Below, piece by piece: positions 19,484 through 26,272 of a DNA stretch of 33,166 nt. Numbering within the stretch: position 1 is the first letter of the stretch; each line of letters begins with the position of its first letter. The notes under the pieces are model-generated. The model was not told the DNA's origin. It saw only the letters and a list, made by a program, of their open reading frames with translations, and ran no database searches. The stretch covers positions 1 to 33,166 of the forward strand of contig CAMBMH010000026.1 in NCBI GenBank assembly GCA_945868575.1, read 5' to 3'. A program made the position numbers and the translations under genes. Source of the DNA: Singulisphaera sp. GP187. GTDB taxonomy: Bacteria > Planctomycetota > Planctomycetia > Gemmatales > Gemmataceae.

Positions 19484-20653
19484 TTAGCGGTTTTTAGGCG
19501 GAGAGCTTTGAACCGCATGAACTAATAGCTTTGCTGCCTCGTCAATTTCCGATTCAGTTGTGGATTTTCCCAAGGACATCCGGATCGATCCCAAACTCCA
19601 TTCCCAAGGGTACTGCATAGCGCAAAGAACCGCGGATGGGCGATCTTCCCCGGCATGACACGCCGACCCGGTGGAAGCCTGTAAATCCCTAGCAGCGGCC
19701 AGAATGTCGCCTCCACGGGCATTCCTCACACAAAAATGAAGCGTATTGGGCAAGGTTTGTTCTGGGTCAGAAGTACGCTTTAACCGGTCGCCTAAATGAC
19801 CTGCCAGCGCTTGCCAAAGCCTCTCCCTCAGGGTTTTCATCCGCAACGACACTTCGGCCAGGTCCCTTGTGGCAATTTGAGCCGCTTCTGCCATTCCCAC
19901 GGCAAATGCGACATTTTCTGTTCCCGAGCGGAGCCCCTTTTCCTGGCCGCCTCCATGGAGGATTGGCTCCAGGGAAACCCCATCCCGCACCCAAAGAGCG
20001 CCTATCCCTTTGGGAGCATAGAACTTGTGGCCCGTGATCGAGAGAAGGTCCACTCCCAGGGCATTGACATCCACCGGGATTTTGCCAAGCGTTTGCGCGG
20101 CGTCGGTATGAAAGAGAATCCCCCGGGGTTTGAGGATTTGCGCAATGTCCGAAATCGGCTGAATCGATCCGATCTCGTTGTTGGCGTGCATGATGCTTAC
20201 CAGGAGAGTATCATGGCGGATCGCCTTTTGGATACTTTGTGGACCGACAAAGCCTTGGGAATTTACATCCAGAATGGTCAAACCAAAACCCAAACCCTGA
20301 AGAAACAGGGCCGCTTTCATTGTGGCAGGGTGCTCAATGGCACTCACGATCAGATGCCCCGGACGACCAAGCAACCTTTTGATCATTCCCAGTCCCCGCA
20401 AGCGGGGGAGAAATGTTCCCAAAAGAGCCAGGTTATTTGCCTCGGTTCCACAACCGGTAAAAATCAGGGAGCCGCCCACCCCTCCCAGGCACGAGTTTAA
20501 TTGGGTACGGGCCCGCTTGAGCGCCTCAGCGGCGGATTTGCCTTTTGGATAATCGCTCGAGGGATTACCAAACTCGTTGCCAAGCCACGGAAGCATGACC
20601 TCAAGGACTGCGGGCGCGACAGGCGTGGTCGCATTAAAGTCCAGATACGGAAT
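19484..20653 (-). CDS. Cysteine desulfurase (NifS/IscS family), probable ATT start
   Basis: A PLP-dependent enzyme that removes sulfur (or selenium) from cysteine (or selenocysteine) for Fe-S cluster, thio-cofactor or selenium metabolism. Visible motifs, numbered from the proposed start: YLDFNATTP near the N-terminus, EFGNPSS, HTDAAQTLGK, the PLP-lysine motif SITGHKFYAPKG (Lys about 210), RSGTEN, and the sulfur-carrying loop ASTGSACHAG (Cys about 332) followed by IRMSLGKSTT. The first ATG (20594-20596) would delete the conserved YLDxNATTP strand. The only in-frame starts between that ATG and the upstream stop are ATT or CTG. ATT at 20651-20653 sits 7 nt after GGAGGG (20661-20666), so I place the start there (389 aa). 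It lies downstream of the thioredoxin-like gene but beyond that gene's terminator, so it probably has its own promoter. Which acceptor it serves cannot be read. Confidence 0.88.
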   Translation of the reverse strand: MPYLDFNATTPVAPAVLEVMLPWLGNEFGNPSSDYPKGKSAAEALKRARTQLNSCLGGVGGSLIFTGCGTEANNLALLGTFLPRLRGLGMIKRLLGRPGHLIVSAIEHPATMKAALFLQGLGFGLTILDVNSQGFVGPQSIQKAIRHDTLLVSIMHANNEIGSIQPISDIAQILKPRGILFHTDAAQTLGKIPVDVNALGVDLLSITGHKFYAPKGIGALWVRDGVSLEPILHGGGQEKGLRSGTENVAFAVGMAEAAQIATRDLAEVSLRMKTLRERLWQALAGHLGDRLKRTSDPEQTLPNTLHFCVRNARGGDILAAARDLQASTGSACHAGEDRPSAVLCAMQYPWEWSLGSIRMSLGKSTTESEIDEAAKLLVHAVQSSPPKNR

Positions 20654-20660
20654 GACCCAA

Positions 20661-20666
20661 CCCTCC
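20661..20666 (-). promoter_or_regulatory. Shine-Dalgarno that decides the ATT start
   Basis: On the minus strand GGAGGG is followed by a 7-nt spacer and ATT, then codons for PYLDFNATTPV. No SD-like sequence precedes the CTG at 20666-20668, which overlaps this site. The site therefore supports initiation at ATT. Confidence 0.6.
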
Positions 20667-20740
20667 AGAAACGGGGATTAACGAGAAGATTAGTCGTTTA
20701 AATTTGGCAAAAAAAGAAAGGATTTTGCAGACTAAAATTC

Positions 20741-20777
20741 AAAAAAAAGACAGGGTCCCCGCATAACGGGGCCCCTG
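20741..20777 (-). terminator. Rho-independent terminator of the thioredoxin-like gene
   Basis: In minus-strand orientation CAGGG-G-CCCCG, loop TTATG, CGGGG-A-CCCTG forms a strong GC stem with one G/A mismatch. It is followed by TCTTTTTTTT. It lies about 10 bp after the stop of the thioredoxin-like gene and upstream of the desulfurase gene. Confidence 0.9.
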
Positions 20778-20787
20778 GGTCTCTTAC

Positions 20788-21342
20788 TTACTTGGCAGGA
20801 AGAATGCTTTTCAATTCGGCGACGATCTTTTCGACATCGCCATCTTTGAGTTCACCCTTTTTGAAGGCCATGTTGGTCTTAACATTGCGCTTGTTGTAAA
20901 GGATTACGGTTACTTCCGCGTCCTTGGCAATGTTGTAACCACGGGGACCTGCGGGACTGTCCATAGCCAGGACGGTCTCCTTAAGTCCCTCTTTTTCAGC
21001 CATTGCTTTCAATTTCTTTTCGAAGCCTTCCTCATCATTGAGGAACACAACAAAACTGCCCATGGAGCAGTCAGAGTTCTTGACGGTGGCTTCATCGATT
21101 TTCTTGACCAAACTGGTCAAGTTGCCGCTGATCTCGCGTGCGAAGATCATCGCGACAGGATTGCCGCCGTTCTTTCAGACAAGACAACGCTTCTGGCCTT
21201 CATCAGGTCCAGTCGCGTGAAGGGGGTTAAAGGCCCCAGGGCTTTTGCCCACTTGAGGCCCGGACTTGAGCGCACTATCGGCAAATCCGGCACCCACAAA
21301 CAGGGCCAGAGCCAACGCGCCCAAAAGCATACGGGAACGCAT
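20788..21342 (-). CDS. Secreted thioredoxin-like protein with in-frame TGA at a CxxU position (candidate selenoprotein)
   Basis: Reading from ATG 21342 (GGAGG at 21353-21357) gives 184 residues if TGA at 21175-21177 is decoded. There is a signal peptide (MLLGALALALFVGAGFADS), then SGPQVG, the motif C53-L-V-[TGA56]-KNGGNPVAMIFARE, and a thioredoxin-like remainder with KMxSFVVFL-type and AGPRGYNIAKDAEVTVILY segments. Frame and similarity continue on both sides with no frameshift. The only lesion is TGA where the second Cys of a CxxC redox motif is expected, one base away from TGC or TGT. Sec insertion would make a CxxU redox protein acting outside the cytoplasm. Alternatives are a nonsense mutation (pseudogene), a sequencing error, or two ORFs, the second starting at the ATG at 21148-21150. 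No selA/B/D gene is in the window. The role is unknown but probably redox. Confidence 0.75.
21124..21156 (-). promoter_or_regulatory. Candidate bacterial SECIS-like hairpin 3' of the TGA
   Basis: In mRNA orientation GUCGC (19-23 nt after the UGA) pairs with GCGGC (47-51), and UGAUCU (26-31) pairs perfectly with AGAUCA (41-46). This leaves a GA bulge and a 9-nt apical region (UCGCACGCG) that can close further by two C-G pairs with a bulged U. The apical loop lies about 32-40 nt after UGA, near the far end of the distance usual for bacterial SECIS elements. A competing hairpin GCGGC-AAUCCU-GUCGC (8-23 nt) also exists. A G in the first two loop positions, common in known elements, is not clearly present. 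Confidence 0.35.
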
Positions 21343-21359
21343 AGGTTGATATCCTCCAT

Positions 21360-21380
21360 GTGTGGCCCCATTGGCCACAC
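21360..21380 (-). promoter_or_regulatory. Perfect 8-bp hairpin just upstream of the SD of the thioredoxin-like gene
   Basis: GTGTGGCC and GGCCACAC form a perfect stem with a 5-nt loop. In minus-strand orientation it ends 2 nt before GGAGG of the thioredoxin-like gene. No U-tract follows. It could be a 5'-UTR stability or translation-control element, or an operator palindrome. Confidence 0.4.
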
Positions 21381-21422
21381 TTATTACGATAAGGGCCAGA
21401 GTAGGGACTGCAACCGAAAATG

Positions 21423-21450
21423 ATTCGGAAAAGCATGCCTTTTCCCGATT
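21423..21450 (-). terminator. Weak terminator-like hairpin after the MoxR gene
   Basis: On the minus strand GGAAAAG, loop GCATG, CTTTTCC forms a 7-bp stem that extends by two pairs with one bulge, directly after the MoxR stop. The downstream tail is ATCATTTTC, a poor U-tract. It may partially end the six-gene operon before the thioredoxin-like gene. Confidence 0.4.
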
Positions 21451-22488
21451 TTAATCTCCCCCCAATAGCAGGGGAATCTTTTTGGCAAGAGTTTCCATCT
21501 GGGGAAGCGTATCCCCTGCATGTTCCAGAATGCCCAAATCCTCGGCCCGAACCAGGCCGCCATGAAACAGCCACGCCCGGGTCCTAATGAGCCGATAAAG
21601 CCGAATCACTTTACGGTCGCTGACTGTCACCCGGAAATCCACGGGCATGGCGCGAATAATCCTTTTGAATTCCCCAAAAAGTTCGGCGGGAAAAAAGGTT
21701 TCACGGTCATTGAGCACGGTCTGATGAGCCCCTGTGCCCTTGGTCCGTTCCGAGGAGAATTGTTGGGCCAAAAATTGATTGGCTATTCCAAAATCCTCAA
21801 GAGAACAACGCTGATCTGCCCATGGTGCAACCCCACGCAAGCGATACCCCTCGGCCTTTAGCCCGAGGTCTACCAATTGGGTGAAATGGTCTGTCTGAAC
21901 ACTTTGGCAAAGGACTTTCAGGGAAAATCGATCGCTAAGGGCTTGCAGTTCACCTTGTTCCGGAATTTCATTTGTGGCGCCAAAAAGAACCTCAAGGGGT
22001 ACATCAACCGGTTTGCCATCCTGATACGATTTACGCTCGTTGATAATCGTCAGCAAGAGATTGAGGATTGCGGAATTGGCTTTAAAAATCTCGTCCAGAA
22101 ACGCAACCCGGGCCCGTGTAAGCCTCCCCTCATCCCGGCGCAGGTAACGACCATCCCGCAAAGCATTGATGTCGACAGGCCCGAGGATTTCCGAGGGTTC
22201 GGTAAAGCGGGTAAGCATGTATTCAAAATAGTCGCCGCCTGTCACCCCAAGGGCCTGACAAAACTTGACGACCAGATCGGATTTGGCAGTACCTGGAGGG
22301 CCCACCAATAGCAATGGCTCACGCGAAACGGCCGCGATCATCATCAAATCAAGGATTCGGTCCTTGGCAATGAAATGCCCGGCAAGCACATCGCGAAGCC
22401 CCAGAATCCGGCCCCGGGCCGCCTCCGCCTGTTCCGAGGTAACGGGTTCCCGTTTGTGTTGGGTACCTTTTGGGGATTCTTGGGTCAT
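21451..22488 (-). CDS. MoxR/RavA-type AAA+ ATPase
   Basis: A 345-aa AAA+ chaperone-like ATPase. Walker A is GPPGTAKS (about residues 63-70) and Walker B is VAFLDEIFKAN (about 128-138). The MoxR/RavA-specific segment TRFTEPSEILGPVDI followed by LRDGRYLRRDEGRL lies between them. A sensor-1-like FGATNEIPE and the LSDRFSLK segment follow. MoxR ATPases usually act with vWA-domain partners in metal-centre insertion or complex assembly; here it is the last gene of an operon with an FtsH-like protease and no vWA gene in view. The ATG overlaps the TGA of the 1,173-aa gene by 4 bp (ATGA), so translation is probably coupled. In the predicted conflict systems of this type MoxR is thought to set an activation threshold; that role is inferred here. 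Confidence 0.9.
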   Translation of the reverse strand: MTQESPKGTQHKREPVTSEQAEAARGRILGLRDVLAGHFIAKDRILDLMMIAAVSREPLLLVGPPGTAKSDLVVKFCQALGVTGGDYFEYMLTRFTEPSEILGPVDINALRDGRYLRRDEGRLTRARVAFLDEIFKANSAILNLLLTIINERKSYQDGKPVDVPLEVLFGATNEIPEQGELQALSDRFSLKVLCQSVQTDHFTQLVDLGLKAEGYRLRGVAPWADQRCSLEDFGIANQFLAQQFSSERTKGTGAHQTVLNDRETFFPAELFGEFKRIIRAMPVDFRVTVSDRKVIRLYRLIRTRAWLFHGGLVRAEDLGILEHAGDTLPQMETLAKKIPLLLGGD

Positions 22489-25400
22489 CTTTTCGGATTC
22501 TCCGGAAATTGGTTCATCGGCAAAGTGCTCAGTTTTTCCAAACGGGCCAAATCCTTGCGAATGCGCACTCGCACGAGTTTTTCATCCGCAATTACCCATT
22601 CAGGAACCCGCACAGGCGAAGCCTCGCTGATTGCCAACACAAGCGCTTCGATCCACTCAACCTGGTGGCGCTGGTAGCAAAGCCTTTGGGTCGTTTCCCG
22701 TGGTTTTGGGGCCGTGGCAAAATGGTCCCGAATGGGTTGAATCCAGCGGGGAATGGACACCAATTTTTCCCGGAACACCTGGCCCTCAGCCGAAGCCAGA
22801 GCCTGGATATACGCAACGACCTTGTGACAAAGGGCCTGCCAGGGTTCATTTCGCTGCTGGTTGAAATGCTGAAGGCCTTGAACCTCATCGAGAATCCTTG
22901 TCTCAAGGGATTCTAGGTTCTGGCCGGGGCCCTCCATCAGGCAATTTCCTGCGCAATCCAGCAGAAACCGGGCATGATTTTTGGTTTCGCACGATTCCAG
23001 TCCGCTGACCCCCTGATTGAGGGCTCCGAGGATGGCCTCGACCATGCCCCGCTCGCCCAACTGCAATAAAAGCGGAGTTTGCCGAGTAATAAATTGGAAA
23101 AATCCTTTGTCCATTCCGGGAGATTTCCCTCCCAGCCAATTTCCAATCACCGGAGGACTGCCGAGCCATCGCGTCATCCATTCGAGAATGGCGGGGTTGG
23201 ATTTTTGATAAAAGACCCCCCCGGCGAGAATTCTTGCCCCCATCCTCATGGAAATGGCGCCCGGCTTGGCCACCGCCAGCAGATACTCTTGCGCCCCTTC
23301 CAAAAGTGGAACGGCATCGGCGGCGGGAAGTATCAAAATACGGTCAAGAATTGCGGTCCACCGGGACTGGGCATCGGCCTGGCCGGGGGTGGCGGGAGCC
23401 GACTCACGACATAGCCGCCCAAGGGCCCCCGGATGCCCCAAAGGATCAAGCACCCGGGACAGGGGATCGCCCGCCGGAAAGGCACGGACGGCCTGATGGG
23501 GCTCAAGAATCCGGGAGGTTTCACGGATATAATCCAATGCAAATGTCGTCCATTTGCCAAGCGATGCCGCCTCCCTCAGCCAGGGAGATTCAAGGGGGCC
23601 GGATGCCTGAGTCCCCATGATCGCTTGGGAAACCCGGTGGGCATAGGCACGGGAAAGGAGGGCTCCCAAAGGCTCTCTCGCAAGGTTTTTTTGCGCGGCT
23701 TCTCCCAATTCCCTTGCTTTTTCACCTTCGCCGATCCGGGCAAATCCATACGCAAAGGTCCATTGCGCGATCGACAAAGTCTGACAGGTATCCGTCGCGA
23801 TACCCTGCGAGGCCAACCAATCCATGACGCCTTTGTATGCCTGATGGAGACCAGTACCTGTCCCACGGCCTGAGGAGTCCTGTTTGCTTTTCGCGACAAG
23901 CGGACGCGGCCATTCCGTACCGGGACGGATTCCTTCCTCCAGAACACGGACCAATAGGCGCTCTCCGCCTCCAAGAGCAGCCGTGGAGTTGCCGAATATC
24001 CTGGCCAGGGAGAGCCAGGCAAACCACTGAAGACGCACAGACGCATCCGTACAGTCCCGCAAAAGGATATCGTGGATCGCTTGAAAGGTCGAAAGGCCCA
24101 AATTGGAATCATTTTCGGGGTTTCGGGCCATTGCCAAACCCGTCAAAAACCAATTTTTCTGTTCAGGACCTGCCTTTTCCCCAAGCCAATCCCGGAAAAG
24201 CTCTCCCAGGGGGGGGTGAGAGATCTTTCCGATCAGTCGAGCCAAGGACTCATGCCAAAGCTTCAGATATCTCAAACCGCTATCATGGCCATCTTGACTT
24301 TCAACACCAAAAGAAAACGGTAAACCGCTAGCCCAGTCCCCCTCATCTTTCCAATGATCATGGATAAAGGCGAGTGCCGACCATTCCGTTTTTCCTTCCG
24401 TAATCCAGGCCAAGGCCAACTGTGGCCACAGGGCCTCCCTAATCTGGGAATCCCACGCACCCTCGGCACTTTCAAACGCCTCAACCAAACCTTCCGAAGG
24501 CTCTGCCTTGGGGAGCGTGGCAGAATGGAGAGGCGGATTGGATACAATTGAAGACACAACAGGGGATGTTTCGGCAGATACTGCGTCTTTTTCAGACTTT
24601 GTAGATGTGATATTTTCTATTTTTTTGGAAGGGCGACCTTTTTTCTTTGGTTCCACTTGGGAGGGTTTTTGAATGGAACCGGATTGTTCCGCCGGATCGG
24701 GTCCCGCACCCGGAAGTGATAAATCCGTAACCGGGGTTTCCTCCAAAAGGGGCACATTTTCCCAGGAAAATTCGATCCTGTTTGCCCAGGACTTCAGTTC
24801 TTGGGCCTCCAGCTCGATCAAAAACCGAACAAGATTTTCCAATGGTCCAAATACACTCCTGGCGGCAAAGTGGGGGACAAAGCCTTTATTTTCATCGGGA
24901 ACAAGCCAAACCATTCGCTCTGGCGAAAGGCCAAGTAACTTTCGTGTCATTTCTGGTCCGGGATCGGGATAAATCCGGGACCGGGATGGAAGGTATAAAC
25001 CTGGATTTGACCGTTTATGGAGCAGGGAAAATCCCGGTGGCTCCCCCCCGGGCGAGGGAGGCAATTCCCGAATACGAAGCAGAAGAATGGAGCCTGTTTT
25101 ACCATGATCACCTTCGAGAACCCCATAACGGAAAGATTCACGAAGGTCGGGTGTGGCTCGGGCCAACCATTCCCTCAGGGCATCCAGCTTCCCCGGATCA
25201 ACCACCCACAAATCCGGTGTACCCACAAAGGATTCATCCAGGCGAAGGCCAATGGGAATATTCCAACGGGGCCAAATTGCGCTGGCCGCTTCGTGGGAAA
25301 TCGCCTTGGGAATCCGCCAATCGATATCCTCAAATAGTGGGGTGAATTGTTCAGCGGAGAGGATGATCTCGGTGTGGTCCCTGGTTGAGGATTGGAAAAA

Positions 25401-26006
25401 AATCCGCCAATCGCCGGCTGCTTGGGATTGACCTGCTTTAAATTCACTCTTTAGCAATATCCCAAATGTATTTTTTACAATCCCCTCAAGCGGGTGCCGG
25501 GTTCCAACAGGAATCCAGAGCCCCGGACTGGTTTCCTCAAAAACATCTACACCGCTTTTATCCACCAATCCAAGCCAGGTCAAATGGGGAAGCGAACTGG
25601 CCCACATCCAGTAACTACCTTCAACCGCAAGGTGACGGAGCACTCCATGGTCACCCAGGCGAAACAATTCCAGACAAAAAGGCTCCGCGTCCGCCTGGCG
25701 GGAAAACCGGATCAGGTAGGCTTTACCGATGGAAAAACGGGCGGTTCCCGAGGGAATTGGCCCGAACAGTTTCCACAAACCGTCCAGGGAAACCGCTTTT
25801 GAAGTCGGCGGGTTACCTAAAAGATTCACTCCGGAAACCTGGATTTCCGAGGATTTTAATACAATAAATGAGTCTTCAATTTCGGCGATTTTTCCCGTCG
25901 CGCCATAATTCCACATCACAGAGGGAGCCCCGAGCGCCTCGGAGGAAAATATCCCACCAAGAATTGCCTGGCGCCACGCCTCGACATTTTTGAACCGAAG
26001 GATCAT
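22485..26006 (-). CDS. 1,173-aa multidomain component of the FtsH/MoxR operon
   Basis: No enzyme motif, membrane segment or signal peptide is recognised. The N-terminal ~430 residues are beta-rich and Trp-containing (RFKNVEAWRQAIL at the start; WMWASSLPHLTWLGL; WVVDPGKLDALREWL). A roughly 80-residue charged, Pro/Ser/Lys-rich linker follows, containing KKKGRPSKK, an AT-hook-like basic patch. The remaining ~640 residues are alpha-helical with HEAT/TPR-like character (LQWFAWLSLARIFG; SIAQWTFAYGFARIGEGEKA; ELGEAAQKNLA). The end has EWVIADEKLVRVRIRKDLARL. The gene is coupled by ATGA overlaps to both neighbours. Layout and size match the system-specific 'X' proteins of FtsH/MoxR ternary systems, but I make that match from memory of the family. 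It is a plausible scaffold, sensor or substrate recognised by the two ATPases. No MIDAS (DxSxS) motif was seen, so it is not a vWA protein. Confidence 0.85.
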   Translation of the reverse strand: MILRFKNVEAWRQAILGGIFSSEALGAPSVMWNYGATGKIAEIEDSFIVLKSSEIQVSGVNLLGNPPTSKAVSLDGLWKLFGPIPSGTARFSIGKAYLIRFSRQADAEPFCLELFRLGDHGVLRHLAVEGSYWMWASSLPHLTWLGLVDKSGVDVFEETSPGLWIPVGTRHPLEGIVKNTFGILLKSEFKAGQSQAAGDWRIFFQSSTRDHTEIILSAEQFTPLFEDIDWRIPKAISHEAASAIWPRWNIPIGLRLDESFVGTPDLWVVDPGKLDALREWLARATPDLRESFRYGVLEGDHGKTGSILLLRIRELPPSPGGEPPGFSLLHKRSNPGLYLPSRSRIYPDPGPEMTRKLLGLSPERMVWLVPDENKGFVPHFAARSVFGPLENLVRFLIELEAQELKSWANRIEFSWENVPLLEETPVTDLSLPGAGPDPAEQSGSIQKPSQVEPKKKGRPSKKIENITSTKSEKDAVSAETSPVVSSIVSNPPLHSATLPKAEPSEGLVEAFESAEGAWDSQIREALWPQLALAWITEGKTEWSALAFIHDHWKDEGDWASGLPFSFGVESQDGHDSGLRYLKLWHESLARLIGKISHPPLGELFRDWLGEKAGPEQKNWFLTGLAMARNPENDSNLGLSTFQAIHDILLRDCTDASVRLQWFAWLSLARIFGNSTAALGGGERLLVRVLEEGIRPGTEWPRPLVAKSKQDSSGRGTGTGLHQAYKGVMDWLASQGIATDTCQTLSIAQWTFAYGFARIGEGEKARELGEAAQKNLAREPLGALLSRAYAHRVSQAIMGTQASGPLESPWLREAASLGKWTTFALDYIRETSRILEPHQAVRAFPAGDPLSRVLDPLGHPGALGRLCRESAPATPGQADAQSRWTAILDRILILPAADAVPLLEGAQEYLLAVAKPGAISMRMGARILAGGVFYQKSNPAILEWMTRWLGSPPVIGNWLGGKSPGMDKGFFQFITRQTPLLLQLGERGMVEAILGALNQGVSGLESCETKNHARFLLDCAGNCLMEGPGQNLESLETRILDEVQGLQHFNQQRNEPWQALCHKVVAYIQALASAEGQVFREKLVSIPRWIQPIRDHFATAPKPRETTQRLCYQRHQVEWIEALVLAISEASPVRVPEWVIADEKLVRVRIRKDLARLEKLSTLPMNQFPENPKR

Positions 26007-26272
26007 CCTTGCGACTCGGTCTGGGCCCGACGAGTGGTTTCTGTTGTTTGAACCTGCGAAGTTTGGGACCCGGCTGGAGAAACCCGTTCCACAACAAGCG
26101 GCCCCAACTGGTCGGCGGAGAAAACCCCCGAGCCAACCAACTGTGCGATGAGCTTCTTGTGAAGCGTTTCATGTTCGTGCGAGGTATGATCCTCATCCGA
26201 ATCCAACTTGACGATCAGATCGTGTCGACCGGTGACCTGATTTTGTCTCAATTCCAAGTGTAAAAGGCTCAT
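26003..26272 (-). CDS. Small 89-aa acidic/His-rich protein of the operon
   Basis: The protein begins MSLLHLELRQNQVTGRHDLIVKLDSDED, with two short strands, then an SDEDHTSHEHETLHKK segment rich in Asp, Glu and His, and a helix (LIAQLVGSGVF). It ends in a Gln/Thr/Ser tail. No known catalytic motif is seen; the His/Asp cluster could bind metal. It overlaps the FtsH-like gene upstream and the 1,173-aa gene downstream by 4-bp ATGA junctions, which supports its being a real gene despite the size. A small adaptor or inhibitor for the protease is plausible, but the function is not known. Confidence 0.8.
   Translation of the reverse strand: MSLLHLELRQNQVTGRHDLIVKLDSDEDHTSHEHETLHKKLIAQLVGSGVFSADQLGPLVVERVSPAGSQTSQVQTTETTRRAQTESQG

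Noticed and set aside
19796-20500. 234-aa plus-strand frame opposite the desulfurase
   Set aside because: It is antisense to the PLP-lysine and surrounding conserved motifs, with no SD and no recognisable domain.
20788-21150. Treating the downstream half of the thioredoxin-like gene as a separate 120-aa gene
   Set aside because: It begins inside a conserved-looking segment, has no SD, no signal peptide, and the upstream half continues in the same frame up to a single TGA. One gene with an in-frame TGA explains both halves.
21147-21200. A frameshift in the thioredoxin-like gene
   Set aside because: Both halves are in the same frame: the distance from ATG 21342 to the codon at 21150 is a multiple of three. 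Only a stop codon interrupts the frame.
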